In this document: positions 43,946 through 56,591 of the stretch, one piece after another
Numbering within the stretch: the stretch's first letter is position 1
Layout: every line of letters starts with the position of its first letter
Made by a program: the position numbers and the translations under genes
Source of the DNA: Pictodentalium vernedei
Taxonomy: Eukaryota > Mollusca > Scaphopoda > Dentaliida > Dentaliidae
Assembly: GCA_031216915.1 (NCBI GenBank)
Contig: CM062294.1
Span: forward strand, 165,867,455 to 165,931,454
Direction of reading: 5' to 3'
DNA length: 64,000 nucleotides
Notes under the pieces: generated by a model
What the model saw: only the letters and a program-made list of their open reading frames with translations
Databases searched by the model: none
Told to the model about the DNA's origin: nothing

Positions 43946-45033
43946 ATTTTTATACTGTACCAATGACCCAGACTTAGCTGGTGCTAACTCTTAAATTCTA
44001 GGGCCAAACACAAATTGTACCCCCCAATCCCCAAAATTTGCATCTAAAACCGAAAATTACATGTCCTATATGGTCCTCCATACCTTTTCTCCACTGCCCA
44101 TGCACAGTGTCAAGGAGGTCTCGAAATTGGCGCCAAAAGTCATTCTTTGTTGGCCCTTCATCAGTTCACATCTGACTGATATTTGTGCTTGTAAATCTCA
44201 GTTTAAATGATGCCAGACACATAAATATGAGAGAAATGGTGGATCTAAAGTGGAAATAGAAGGATGAGAGGAAAATTCAGTGGCAGGAAATAATCAGGGC
44301 TGGAACTTAAAATTTTTTTATGAAATTATGTTATGTTCCCTAATTTCGAGGCATGAGCCTGTTGTTATCATTCTTGCTATGAAAGTTCCACTACTTGATC
44401 AGTGTTGCCTCTCTCCCGTTCCTTTATTCCCCCCTTGCTATTCTCCCATGCCTTTGGCATATTTTCTGTAATAATTATTACTAAAATTTCTTGGGAGTTT
44501 TGGCTTCGTAACAGAATGAATTTCTGTTCTTTTCCCTGTGTTGACGTCCTCACTCTTAGGTGTTTAGGCATTGTGATCTGCATCTACCATCTGATGTTCT
44601 GCAGTTTCTTCCAGGGAAATTTCTGTTTTGCATCAGATAGTGTTTAAATTGGTAACTGATTTTGGGCCATGTTTATCAGTGCCTGGAGTCATGTTTCCGG
44701 TTTTTGTACAACTTCTTTTTTACATTGACAAAGGTTACTGCTGATAGTGATTTCTTGTCTTTACATTAGTTTAGACATAGCAAGATACTTTAATATCGTA
44801 TGTAAGTGTTGCATTAATTTTTTGAAATGTTTTAAAAAATTTTGTCCACACTTAGGCTTTTTTGGGATCCATTTGGGCTCAGTGTTCCCATTGGGAACTT
44901 GGGCTCTTCTGGAAAATTTTTTCAAAATTTTTTTTTTTTTTTGAAAATTATTTTCTTTCAAAGATTATAATGGATTATGTTATATTATGTATCTTTATTT
45001 CAAGGGATAGTGCAACTAATATGACTGTGTATT

Positions 45034-47861
45034 TTTTATTGATGAAAAAATATTTTTTATTTATAATGCGAGGATATCTTCCTCTAATTCTCAGGTTCAA
45101 TGTATTCGCACTAATTCCTGCTCTGTGTGTGTTGATTGAAATGACAACGTTGGAGGCGTGTGTCACGATATTGTGTTTGCGGGGAGGGGTTCATACCGGT
45201 CCTCTCTCCGTAGGGTTACTCTATATTATCATTTTATTTTTCAGAATTCAGAGTGATGTTTTCGTGATGTCTTCAACAAGTGTGTCTCCATCGTTGCAGT
45301 GTTAGGGCTAGCGGCTAAGTGCTCAGGGTAATACGACAATTGCCGAAGAGGTCCCTAGTAGGATCGAAGGCATTGCTCGGCAGCCGGGTTTGTCCGTTAC
45401 GGTTCTGGGAAGCAGTGTGATGCGAGCACTATAAACTTGGAACGTGCACACCCAGCAACGATGGATCCGAGGATAGTACGGAGGAAGCCTGTCAGTCTAG
45501 TAGCTAGCTCGTCCAGGTCTATCCGGACCGCGAGCGAGAGAGGCCCCCTCTCTCTTACAACTACATTTGAGCCGCAATGTTGTTGTATGTTTGTTTGTTA
45601 GTCGGAACATACGTCCAATCCTCCTGTTCGGGATGTTCCGTCACATACACAGTCCGAACTGGCTGTGTTATGGGCTTCCTCATCCTCATGTCAACACACA
45701 CCACCGCACCTTGGCTTGTAACCACAGAGTTTCAGGGGACGTTCGCATATTATATAAATGCAGGAATGAACGTTCCTAGAGCTCCTGCTTTGCCGACCAG
45801 GGAATATTGTCGACCAGGTTACTTCATCTGTTAGCCAAGGATATGAGGTCTTTCCTGATGGGACGTTCGCATATTATATAAATGCAGGAATGAACGTCCC
45901 TGGAGCTGCCAGTGGATATTATGTAAGTCACGGCTCCTCAGGCCTCATTCAGGAATAAGAATGCGGTGATTTTCTGTGATGTCTTCAAAAAGTGTGCTTC
46001 CGTCGTCACAGTTAAATGAAGAGCTAGCGGATAAATGCTCATGATATTACGTCAATTGCCTAAGAGGTCCCAAGTAGGATCGACGGCTTTGGCGTCCGCC
46101 TCGCCCGGTGTAGCGTCCATTCATCGAATGGTTCGGTAACCGGGTTCGTCCGTTGCGGTGCAGGAAGGAGATTTGGGTGATGCGAGCACTATAAAGTATT
46201 CTACGTGCACACCCAGTGACGATGGATACTAGGAGGGTACGGAGGAAGCCTTTAAGTCTGGTTCCTAGCTCGTCCAGGTCCACCCGGGCTGCGAGTGAGA
46301 GAGGTCCCTCTCTCGTACAACAACATCTGAGAACAGATGTTGTGGTACAAATGTTTCTCATTCGGAGCATACGTCCACTGCTCGGGACGCTCCGTTATAT
46401 AGACAGTCCAGAGAGACTGCTGTAATGGCTTCCTCATCCTCACGGCAGCGCACACGACCGCACCTTGACTACATGACCACTGCTATCTGGCCAGTCTCGC
46501 CGACCAAGGATTTCACGGCGACCAGGTCATGCCATCCGGTAGTCAGGAATACGAGGCCTATAGACTCCAGACGTTCGCATAAGAAATATGCAGGAGTTAA
46601 CGTCCAGGGAGTCTTCAGCGGCTAAGTAACGTAAGACCGCTGCTCCACAGGTCTCCGTAACGGACGTGCTATTACAAATAGCACAAATTATCGCAGCAAC
46701 CCAGCAGATGACAGAATCTCTGTCGGATCAGGATTTATCTGACGACGCTGGGTCGGTACGCTCTGCTGAAGCATCAGGTACGCACGGCCGAGAATTTCAA
46801 GTGGTCCAACAGGATGGCAAAGGGATACCGAGGAGTTGGTTTTTTCCCTTTCGGAACAACATAAAGTTGCCGTAGATATCATCCGGCATTATCTTTCAGA
46901 AGTTGTTCTGTCGGACCAAAAGGCTGTGATGCCGGATAAGAAACTGTTAGCGTCACTGGACACGGAATAATTTTATCGGTTTAGGGACATCGTCCCTGAG
47001 TTTCCGACACAGTCCAATAATGTCACAAGAACATTTGAACTATTGTAGGATGCTATATATAAGCTTGCTACCAAAATGAGCAAGTCAGGTTTCTTATCGG
47101 CGAATGCTCTACATCTGCCTTTCATCAATTCAAGGAATAATTTCGAAACAGCAGGACAGGGCATACCGAGAGTTCCTCTGCGTCCAGACGATCAGGTCGA
47201 AGATCTAGAATGATGTATACCGTCGTCTATGTCAATTTCAACCGCGATGTTGGAAACGACAATAATGTCTAACAGAGTTATCTTAGATGCATTATCGTAC
47301 ACAGATCACCTTACTAAAGCGTTTTCATTACGCCTTGAAGGGAAAGAATTCCAGGATGTACTATCTTCCTTGAGAGTTCTTTCAAGGGCAATAGCTTATT
47401 CCACATATAACTCTGCCCTTTCAGTGGCAAACCTGGTGTTGGTTAGACGTGACGCGGCCCTAGCTACATCCACGCACGTGGATGGTAAGGTGAAAAACTC
47501 TCTCAGAGTCGCTTTGGTCTCCGGAGAGCTTCTCTTCGACGGCAAGCTTTCAGCAATCTATGATCAGATAACTAAGAAAGCTTCGGATTCTCTGCTATTC
47601 AAATCCGCTTCTAAAAAGTCGGATACAGCAGAAAAGAGTAAGACAGGCACTTCTGGGACAAGTATGCCCAAGAGAAGTTCCTATAGAGGTTCCTATGCGT
47701 CCTCTAGGTCTTATTCTAGAGACCGTCAAGGCAGCGACTCACGTGGGGGACGTTATTCTGGCCGAGATAACCGGTCAGACGTCCCTAGGTCGACGGGGCG
47801 AGGTGCGGGTCGTGGAGGAAGTAGTTTCTCCTTCCGCAAGCCTCGCAGGTCCAGGAGGTGA
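45034..47861 (+). pseudogene. gag: gag-like gene of DIRS-B2, duplicated and decayed
   Basis: The start codon and first cysteines are lost by a small deletion near 45060; remnants of the zinc module follow to about 45140. A segment of about 715 bp is duplicated in tandem: the GATGTCTTCAA..TGTG block at 45265 recurs near 45977, and GCTCGTCCAGGTC at 45507 recurs near 46269. A further short duplication around GTTCGCATATTATATAAA is at 45739 and 45864. The 3' part, 47229-47861, stays open for 210 codons with L-R-V-L-S-R-A-I-A, V-R-R-D-A-A-L and a C-terminal Arg/Gly/Ser tail (G-R-G-A-G-R-G-G), a likely RNA-binding region. Inactive. Confidence 0.75.
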
Positions 47862-49690
47862 TGGTATGAACCTCTATTGTGTTCCGGTAGGCGGAAGATT
47901 GTCGAGTTTTATAAACAATTGGGCGTCAATTACGGACGCCCCCTGGGTTTGAGGGGTATTTTCGGAAGGACTAAGAATATCCTTCAAACGAAAGCCTCCA
48001 GTAACTCGAAATCCAAAATGGACTCAGCTTCCGTCAATCCGCAGAAAAGAGACGCTCTTCAATCAGAAGTACAGTCTCTTCTGGAGAAGAACGCGATAGA
48101 GGTCGTAGAAGACCAGGAATCACTGGGTTTCTACAGCCATCTGTTTCTGGTTCCAGACGGCTCGTTCTGTCCAGTCATAGATCTGAGCTGGATAAACAAG
48201 CTGATCGTCGCTCCGAAGTTCTATATGGAGACAATTCGATCAGTCAGAGCGAGTATTCGGGTGAACGACTATGCTACAAGCATAGATCTCAAGGATGCGT
48301 ACTTTCACGTCATGGTGCATCCGACATTCAGAAAGTATCTACGCTTCGCAGTCCTAGGAGTTGTATATCAGTTCCGAGCGATGTGCTTTGGTTTGAACCT
48401 AGCGTCCTGGGCTTTCACTTTAATAATGAACTCGGTAATGATACATTTCTGAGCTCATTCGTCTGTGGTAACGTCGACCTACCTGGACGACATTCTTCAG
48501 AGGTACGGCAACGAGTTAACGCTTCAGAACGATGTGCAGAATCTGCTTCTATTACTCCGACTTCTCGGTTTTGTAATAAACGAGGAGAAGTCGGATCTGG
48601 TGCCATCCAAGTCATTCACCCACTTGGGAATGAGCTTCGAGACGCACAACAATCTCGTTCGTCTGCCGTTAACCAGAGCGAAATTAATCAGTTGTTACGC
48701 TCGCTATTGTCTTCACTCAGACAAAGTTACAGCGAGAGAATTCGTCAGACTGATAGGGTTGTGTGGCGCTGCCGCGGATTTTATTCCAATGGGGCGGCTA
48801 CGCCCTTGTCCTCTCCAAATCTTTTTGACTCAAAAAGAACAGAGTTGGAGAGTGAAGATTCTTTCGCTCGTTACGTACATCCTCTTGTAAGTCAAGTGAA
48901 ACAGATTCAGACTTGGGCAGATATTCAGTGGTTTATTCAGGGAAATAACTTCCACTGCAATTGCCAGATCCGAGTTTTACAGTTTTGACGGATGCCAGTT
49001 AAATAGGTTGGGACCCAACATTGAGCCCAACGGTTTTTAAGTGCCAGGGTCCTTGGGATCCGTAGTTCCTAATCAAGCACATAAACATCAGGAATTGATG
49101 TTATTTTGGCTTGCGTTACGTCATTGCATGAATGTTATCCAGAATGCCCACAGGCAATTCTGTCCGACAATTCGACGGTATAAGCGTATTTTCGGAACTA
49201 GGGAGGTACTCATTCCATTCTGTTATTCACTGTAACGGAATGAATCCTTCTGTTGGTACTAGAACATCAAGTTCTCCTATCGGTCCGTCGTATTCTGGGT
49301 CGTCGGAACGTATTAGCGGACTCCCTTTCACGAAAGAGCCGCTTGTTGCAGTCAAATGGACTTTTAATAACGAGTATTTATATCACATTTGCTACATATG
49401 AGAGTGGCCAATGATGGACTTTTTTGCGACGCATCTCAACAATCAGTTGCAGGTGTATGTGTCAACATGTTCGGATTCTCGAGCGTTTGCAGTTGACGCT
49501 CTATCCATCTCGTGAGACGGGATAATAGGATATGGGTATCCTCCAGCGCCGTTGATTCAGCAGATATTGCTTAAGTTAAATAATCTCAATGCAATTCTGT
49601 TGGTAGCACCTCTGTCTCCACAAAGACCGTGCATTAATCTATTCAGGTGTCTGTTGTGGCTTATGCTGTGGAAGCTTCCTCCACATTTCG
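47862..49690 (+). pseudogene. pol: RT/RNase H of DIRS-B2, disrupted
   Basis: The G-G-R-L-S-S-F..W..I..D-A-P-W-V block near 47890 continues without the extra base seen in B1 but meets a TGA at 47950. Motif A (S-I-D-L-K-D-A-Y-F-H) is near 48283. A TGA at 48450 (CGA in B1) precedes Y-L-D-D at about 48480-48491, and the frame then runs to 48890. RNase H is broken by stops and small deletions beyond 48890, and the downstream MT-like part is barely recognisable. The homology stops near 49690, where the deletion joins recombinase sequence. Confidence 0.8.
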
Positions 49691-49970
49691 GTCCATTCTA
49701 TAGCTAGATGGATTCTATTAGCTTTCAGTACTGCTTATGATAATATCTTCAACACAGCAGTCTGCGATTAAGATTTTAGCTCTTGAAGTAAGAGTTCTTT
49801 CTTCTTCAGAGGCTTATGCTAATAGCGTTGCTATTACAGTTCTAATGACGGCTGCATATTGGTTTTAGCCTTTCACTTGCACGAATTTATACCTCAGAAA
49901 TATTGAGTCCATTTCTAGAGACCGGCATTGTTTAGGTTCGTTATCTGTTGCTCAGAATGTCGTCCACTAA
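49691..49970 (+). pseudogene. C-terminal tyrosine recombinase remnant of DIRS-B2
   Basis: Only the last quarter of the recombinase remains, starting at TCCATTCTATAGCTAGATGG, equivalent to B1 32088. The H-E-V-R site has become L-E-V-R, several frames are broken, and TAG replaces the codon after W-F in the A-Y-W-F region near 49868. It ends at the TAA 49968-49970, the same place as in B1 and B3. Inactive. Confidence 0.75.
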
Positions 49971-50562
49971 GCAGTTGCAACTATAGTTGTGTAGGCTTTT
50001 GGTTCCGGCAGTGACTCTGTGCTGCCGCCTTCTTCGCTCTGGGATATTTGACCCAGGGCAAGGGGAAGGGGGGGGGGGGGTGTTCCCTTAGGTCACCTGC
50101 TTTATAGTGAAAAGCAAGGGAATACCTCCCCTAGAGCCAGTAATTCTAGTCGGTACCGGGATGATTTTTAAAGTGTAAAGATAATCTTTTTACTCATCCA
50201 TGTAATATTTTTAACTGTACCTCGGTGTGTAGTATTTGTATATGTCACATATCATGCAGACGTTAATATACAATTAACGGTCACTTTTAATGAATTTAAG
50301 AGTCTCATTTATCTGGACTACTTTATTTATCGGCTTTCCTTTAAAAATAATTACCATAATTACCATGGATTATACTGGAGGTTAATAGACATCAGTGATG
50401 GTATTATGCTCAAGTACAGAATGGTGTTGTGTCTTTCTCGTTTTGATGCAGAATAGAAAGATAAATGTAAAGCCTATTTCTCCTTGAGGGGATAATTCTG
50501 TATATATATAGTTGAGTTATTGGATTGCTTTATGTCCTAGGCCCTCCAACCTTTTTACTATT

Positions 50563-50651
50563 CAGCTAAGTTTGGGTCATTGGTACAGTATAAAAATGTT
50601 AAAAAATGTACAGTAATTTATATATTTTTTATACTTACCAATGACCCAGAC
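50563..50651 (+). repeat. Internal complementary region of DIRS-B2
   Basis: Same organisation as in B1: reverse complement of the left end joined to reverse complement of the right end. It carries a few private changes (GTTTGGGTCAT, AATGTACAGTAAT) absent from the current ends, so they arose after insertion. Confidence 0.8.
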
Positions 50652-50727
50652 GGGGATGGCCCTCCCATGAGTTCGGAACTCATACCTCCCCGCTGAGTAC
50701 ATAACGCTTTTCCAGGTACTGCTTGTA

Positions 50728-50954
50728 AGAATGACTTTTGGCGCCAATTTCGAGACCTCCTTGACACTGCGCATGCACACTGGAGAAAAGGTATGGAGGA
50801 CCATATAGGACATGTAATTTTCGGTTTTAGATGCAAATTTTGGGGATTGGGGGGTAAAATTTGTGTTTGGCCCTAGAATTTAAGAGTTAGCACCAGCTAA
50901 GTCTGGGTCATTGGTAAGTATAAAAAATATATAAATTACTATAAATTTTTTAAC
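50728..50954 (+). repeat. Right inverted terminal repeat of DIRS-B2
   Basis: Inverted partner of 43946-44150. The NRF-1-like palindrome is mutated here (TGCGCATGCACA) and in the left repeat (TGCCCATGCACA). It ends at TTTTTTAAC (50954); TTTCACAATG of copy B3 follows. Confidence 0.8.
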
Positions 50955-50961
50955 TTTCACA

Positions 50962-53087
50962 ATGAAAGATTATTGTTCAAATTGTAATGCGAGGAAATCT
51001 TCCTCTGATTCTCATGATCAGTGTATTAATTGTAGTCAGTGTACTCGCACTAACCCTTGCTCAGTGTGTGTCAATTGGGATGATAAACGTTGGAGATGTG
51101 TGTCACTGTATGTTGTTAGCTGGGAGAGGTCCATGCGGGTCATCTCTCTGCAGGGTCACTAGTTTTTCAATCTCTTTTTCAGAGGAACAAGAACAGGGTG
51201 ATGTTTCCGTGATGTCTTCGAAAAGTGCGCTTCCTTTGTCACAGTCAAATGAAGAGCTAGCAGCAAAAGCGCTCATGCAGATACGTCAATTGCCAAAGAG
51301 GTCCCAAGTATGATCGACGGCTTTGGCGTCAGCTAGCTCGCCCAGTGTAGCGACCATTCAACGAATGGCTCGGCAGCCGGGTTTGTCCATTGCGGTCCAG
51401 GAAGGAGATTTGGGTGATGCGAGTACTATAAATATACAACGTGCACACCCAGTGACGACGGATACGAGGATGGTACGGAGGAAGCCTGTTAGTCCGGTTC
51501 CTAGCTCGTCCAGGTCCATCTGGGCTGCGAGTGAGAGAGATCCCTCTCTCGTACAACAACATCTGGGCCCAGATGTTGTGGTACATAACGTTCCTCAGTC
51601 GGAGCATACATCCACCGCTCGGGATGCTCTGTTATATAGACAGTCAAGAGAGACTGCTCATCCTCACGGCAGCACACACGACCGCACCTTGACTACGTGA
51701 CCAGTGATATCCAGCCAGCCTTGCCTACCAGGGATTCCACGGCGACCAGGTCACGCCATCCGGTAGCCAGGGATACAAGGCCTTCATACTCCAGACGTTC
51801 GCATAAAAGAAGTATGCAGGAGTCAGTGTGCAAGGAGCTTCCAGCGGCTAAATCCCGTAAGACCGCAGCTCCACAGGTCTCCGTTACGGACGTGCTATCG
51901 CACATAGCGCAGATTATTGCAGCATCCCAGCAACCGGCAGAAACTCTGTCGGATCAGGAATTATCCGAAGAAGCTGGGTCGGTACGTTACGCTGCAGGTT
52001 CAGGCACAGACGACCGAGATTTACAAGTGGTCCGACAGGATGGCGAAAGGGATACGGAGGAGTAGGATGTTTCCCTTTCGGAACAACATAAAATTGCCGT
52101 AGAGTTCATCCGGCATTATCTTCCTGAAGTTGTTCCTCCGGGCCAAAATGCTGCGTTGCCGGATAAGAGACTGATAGCGCCACTGGACACTGAATTCTTT
52201 AAACGGTTTAGGGACACCGTCCTGAGTTTCCGACACAGCCCAGAAATGTCTCACGGACATTTGAACTATTGAATGACGCTATATATAAACTTGCTACCAA
52301 AACGGGCAGGTCCGGTTTCTTATCAGCAAGTGCTCTACATCTGCCTTTCATCAGTTCAAGGAATAAATTTGAAATGGCAGGACAGGGCATTCAGAGAGTT
52401 CCTCTGCATCTAGACGACCAGGCCGAAGACCCAGAATTATCCATGCCGTCGGCTATGGCAATTCCAACCACGACGTTGGAAATGACAATAACGTCTAATA
52501 GGGCTAACTTAGATGCATTATCGTACGCAGATCACCTTACCAGAGCGTTATCATTATGCCTTGAAGGACTAGAATTCCAGGACGTACAAACCTCCTTAAG
52601 AGTTCTGTTGAGGGCCATAGCATTCTCCACGTATAACTCCGCCCTTTCAGTGGCAAATCTGGAGTTGGTTAGACGTGACGTGGCCCTGGCTACATCCACG
52701 CACGTGGATAGTAAGGTGAAAAACTCTCTCAGAGTTGCTCCAGTCTCCGGAGAGCTTCTCTTCGATGGCAAGCTTTCCGCAATCTATGATCAGTTGACTA
52801 AGAAAGCTTCAGACTCTCTGCTATTTAAATCTGCTTCCAAAAAGTCGGATTCAGCAGAGAAGAGTAGGACAGGCACTTCTGGGACGAATACATCCAGGGG
52901 AAGTTCCTATAGAGGTTCCTATGCATCCTCTAGGTCTTACTCCAGAGACCGTCAAGGTAGCGACTCAGGTAGGGGCCGTAATGCTGGCCGAGACAACCGG
53001 TCAGATGCCCCTAGGTCGACGGCGCGAGGTGCGGGCCGTGGAGGACATGGTTTCTCCTTCTGCAAACCCTACAGGTCCTGGAGGTGA
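50962..53087 (+). pseudogene. gag: gag-like gene of DIRS-B3, frameshifted
   Basis: It starts M-K-D-Y-C-S-N-C at 50962 with the full zinc module (C-x2-C, D-S-H-x2-C, C-x2-C, C-x2-C..W). Frames change near 51150, 51315, 51700 and 52060, with a stop at 52063. The last 272 codons (52269-53087) are open and hold A-N-L-E-L-V-R-R-D near 52656, a Ser/Lys linker and a C-terminal Arg/Gly-rich tail (G-R-G-R-N-A-G-R..R-G-A-G-R-G-G). It is the most complete C terminus of family B gag here. The RT frame follows at once, displaced by +1. Confidence 0.8.
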
Positions 53088-54954
53088 TGGTATAAACCTC
53101 TATCGGAAGACTGTCGAGTTTTTCAAGCAATTGGGAATTAATTACGGAGGACCCTTGGGTTTGAGGGGCGATTTCGGAAGGACTAAAATTGTCCTTCAAA
53201 GGAAAACCTCCGTTAACGTGAAGTCCAAGATGGACTCAGCTTCTGTCAAATCCACAGAAGAGAGGTTTGCTTCTATCAGAAGTCCAGTCTCTTCTGGCGA
53301 AGAACGCGATACAGGTCGTAGAAAACCAGGAATCTCCAGGTTTCTACAGCCATCTTTTTCTGGTTCCGAAACCAGACGACTCGTTCCGTCCAGACATAGA
53401 TCTGTGCTGGATAAACAAGCTGATCGTGGCTCCAAAATTCTATATGGAGACCATCTGATCGGTCAGAGCGAGCATTCGGGTGAGCGACTATGCTACGAGC
53501 ATAGACCTCAAGGAAGCTTACTTTCACGTCATGGTACATCCGGCATTCAGAAAGTATCTTCGCTTTGGCGTCCTAGGAGTCATGTATCAGTTCCGAGCAA
53601 TGTGCTTTGGTCTGAATCTAGCGTGTGGGCTTTCACTCGAATAATGAACTCGGTAATGACTCATTTCCGAGCTCATTCGTCTGTGGTAACGTCGGCCTAC
53701 CTGGACGACATTCTTCAGAGGTACGGCAACGAGTTAACGCTTCAGAATGATGTGCAGAATCTGCTTCTATTGCTCCGATGTCTCGGTTTCATAGTAAACG
53801 AAGAGAAGTCGGATCTGGTGCCGTCCAAGTCATTCACCCACCTGGGGTTGAGCTTCGAGACACACAACAATCTCGTTCGCCTCCCTTCAACCAAAGCGAA
53901 ATTAATCAGTTGTTACGCTCGCTATTGTCTTCACTGAGACAAAGTTACAGTGAGAGAATTGATGAGACTGATAGGTCTGTGCGGAGCTGCCGCGGATCTT
54001 ATTCCAATGGGGAGGCTACGCACTCGTCCTCTCCAAATCTTTCTGACTCAGAATTGGAGGGCAAAGATTCATTCACTCGATACGGACATCCTTTTGTCAA
54101 ATTAAGTGAAACAAGAGATTTAGACTTGGGCAGATATTCAGTGGTTAACTCAGGAAGTTCCACTGCAATTGCCGGATCTGAGTTTTACAATTATGACGGA
54201 TGCCAGTCAAACAGGTTGGGGCACAACACTGAGTCCAACAGATTCGAAGTGCCAGGGTCTTTGGGATCCGCAGTTCCTAAGCAAGCACATAAACATCAAA
54301 GAAATGATGTCAATTTGGCTTGCGCTACGTCATTGGATGAACGTTATTCAGAATGCACACGTGCAAATTCTGTCCGACAATATGACGGTAGTAGCGTATA
54401 TTTGGAATCAGGGAGGCACTCATTCCATTCCGTTATTCAATTTAACGGAAAGATTCCTTCTGTTTGTACTAGAACATCAGGTTCTCCTATCGGTCCGTCA
54501 TATTCCGGGTCGTCTGAACGTATTAGCAGACTCCCTTTCACGGAGGGGTCGCTTGTTGCCGCCAGAATGGACTCTCAACAAATGCGTATTCAATCAGATT
54601 TGCTACCAATGGGAGCGGCCAATGATAGACTTATTTGCGACGCATCTCAACTATCAGTTGCAGACGTATGTGTCACCATGTCCGGATCCTCGAGCATTTG
54701 CAGTAGACGCTCTATTGATCTCGTGGGACAGAATGATAGGATATGCGTATCCTCCAGTGCCGTTGATTCAGCAGATACTGCTCAAGATAAAACAATCTCA
54801 ATGCAAAATTCTGTTGGTAGCATCTCTGTCTCCACAGAGACCGTGGATAAATCTACTCAGGTATTTCCGTTGTGCGGCCTTCTTGCACGGCAAGCATTTT
54901 ACAGGACAAGCAGTGGACGCGATTTCTAACTGTAGGAGACCTCCTCTTAGCTAA
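53088..54954 (+). pseudogene. pol: RT/RNase H of DIRS-B3, frameshifted
   Basis: RT entry (S-H-L-F-L-V-P-K-P-D-D-S-F-R-P) near 53345 and motif A (S-I-D-L-K-E-A-Y-F-H, with D to E at the sixth place) near 53500 share one frame. A one-base deletion near 53624 (GCGTGTGGGC against GCGCCCTGGGC in B1) shifts it. Y-L-D-D is at about 53698-53709. RNase H (M-T-D-A-S, K-E-M-M-S, L-S-D-N, L-A-D-S-L-S) lies in the open frame 54169-54954, followed by I-D-L-F-A-T-H..Y-A-Y-P-P, the MT-like region. A TGA at 53938 breaks the part between. Inactive but alignable with B1 throughout. Confidence 0.82.
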
Positions 54955-55901
54955 ATTATGCTACTAAGTGGAAGGTCTTTTGTCAGTGGTGTAGGGATCA
55001 TTCTGTAGATATTTATGATCCCTCCATTCCAGACATTGCAAATTTTCTAGTCTACTTGTTTGATGAGATCAAACTGCAGCCTGTTACCATTAAGGGCTAT
55101 AGGTCTATGCTATCCGATACCTATGCACACCATGATAGTTTACTGATTGGATCTAATGTCTCTTTATCTAAGTTAGTAAGAAACTTTTCGATAAATAGAC
55201 CTAGAACCCTTAGATTAATTCCTTAGTGGAATTTAGCTTGGGTTCTTCTTAAGCTAAAAGAAACGCCTCTTAACACGGTGGACTTCAAATTCTTATCTTA
55301 TAAGACTGCTTTTCTCTTAGCCTTCTCTTCGGCTGGAAGAGTCAGTTAGCTTCATGCACTATCTGTGGATGATTCTCACTATCGTAGCGTTGGTAATACT
55401 ATTACCTTCACTACTAATGTTGGATTTTTGGCTAAAAATCAGGCTCCTAATAAGTATCCGGAACCTATTGTTATTAAGGCTCTTCCATCTTCAGACGGGC
55501 ATAGGCGTTTACTCTGTCCTGTTAGAGCTATACGTATTTATAAATGTAGATCTGAGTTCATCAGAAAGGGATGTAAGCGTTTCTTTCTGTCTCTGATGCC
55601 TAATAGAAAGGACATTATGGTCCATTCTATTGCTAGGTGGATTCAATTAACTATCCGTACTGCTTATGGCAAATTATCTTCAACTCAGCAGTCTGTGCTT
55701 AAGATTTCAGCTCATGAAGTAAGAGCTCTATCAACATCTTGGGCTTACGCTAATAGTGTTGCTATTACAGATCTAATGAAGGCTGCATATTGGTCTCAGC
55801 CTTCCACTTTCACAAATTTTTATCTCAGAAATATTGAGTCCATTTCTGGAGATCTGCATTGTTTAGGTCCGTTATCAGTTGCTCAGAATGTCATCCACTA
55901 A
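53778..55901 (+). pseudogene. Tyrosine recombinase of DIRS-B3 with overlapping upstream frame
   Basis: The catalytic domain starts near 54950 (Y-A-T-K-W-K-V-F-C-Q-W-C). Stops at about 55225 (TAG for K) and 55347 (TAG for E) break it; the last 178 codons are open. Seen residues: A-G-R-V-S near 55335 (first Arg), H-E-V-R near 55715, A-Y-W near 55790 and F-T-N-F-Y-L-R near 55812 with the probable nucleophilic Tyr. Upstream, 53778-54929 is open for 383 codons in the same frame, -1 to RNase H, and reads as the same Ser-rich sequence as in B1. Taken together the copies cover the whole recombinase, but none is intact. Confidence 0.8.
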
Positions 55902-56006
55902 ACAGTTGCAACTATAGTTATGTAGGTTTTCTGTTCCGGCAGTGACTCTGTTGTGCTGCCCTCTTCGCTCTGGAGTATTTGATCCAGGGCAAGGGGAAGG
56001 TGGGGT

Positions 56007-56080
56007 GGGGGGGGGGGGGGGGGGGGTGTGGAGGAGGGTGTTCCCTTAGGTCACCTGCTTTATAGTGAAAAGCAAGGGAA
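56007..56080 (+). promoter_or_regulatory. G20 tract and TTCCCTT/AAGGGAA stem in DIRS-B3 3' UTR
   Basis: Same element as in B1 at 32471-32542 and B2 at 50068-50122. The G run is 20 long here (56007-56026) and the stem spans 56041-56080. Position and order are conserved while run length varies, which suggests either a maintained RNA signal or repeated slippage in a run already present in the ancestor. Confidence 0.4.
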
Positions 56081-56591
56081 TACCTCCCCTGGAGTCAGTA
56101 ATTCCGAGTTGGTACCGGGATGGTTTTAAAGTGTAAAGCTAATGTTTACTCATCTATGTAATATTTTTAAAGTGCAGCTCGGTGTGAAGCATTTGTATAT
56201 GTCATGTGTCACACGGGCATTAATATACAATCCTCGGACACTTTGAATGAGTATAAAGAGTCTCATTTCTCTGGACTTCCTTTATTTATTGGCTTTCCTT
56301 TAAAAATAATTAGTATAACGGGTTATACTGGATGTTAATAGAGATCATTGATGTTATTGTGCCCAATTGCAGAGTGGTGTTGTGTCTTTCTTTTTTGATG
56401 CAAATAAGAAAGATACATGTAAAGCCTATCTCTCCTTTTCTCCTCAAGGGGATATTTCTGTTATATGTAGTTGAGCCTATTAGATTTTCCTTTATGTCCT
56501 AGGCCCTCCAACCTTTTTACTATTCAGCTAAGTTTGGGTCATTAGTACAGTATAAAAATGTTAAAAAATTTATAGTAATTTATATATTTTT

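Larger units (their letters stand above)
43946..50954 (+). mobile_element. DIRS-like retrotransposon, family B, copy B2, nested in B3
   Basis: Left terminus ATTTTTATACTGTACC and right terminus ending TTTTTTAAC enclose 7009 bp. Flanks join to a continuous DIRS-B leader/gag start, so B2 integrated into B3 a few bases before gag. It keeps both ITRs (43946-44150, 50728-50954), ICR (50563-50651) and 3' UTR, but gag is heavily decayed and carries an internal duplication, and about 0.8 kb spanning the end of RNase H and most of the recombinase is deleted near 49690. Its NRF-1-like palindromes are mutated on both sides. Confidence 0.88.
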
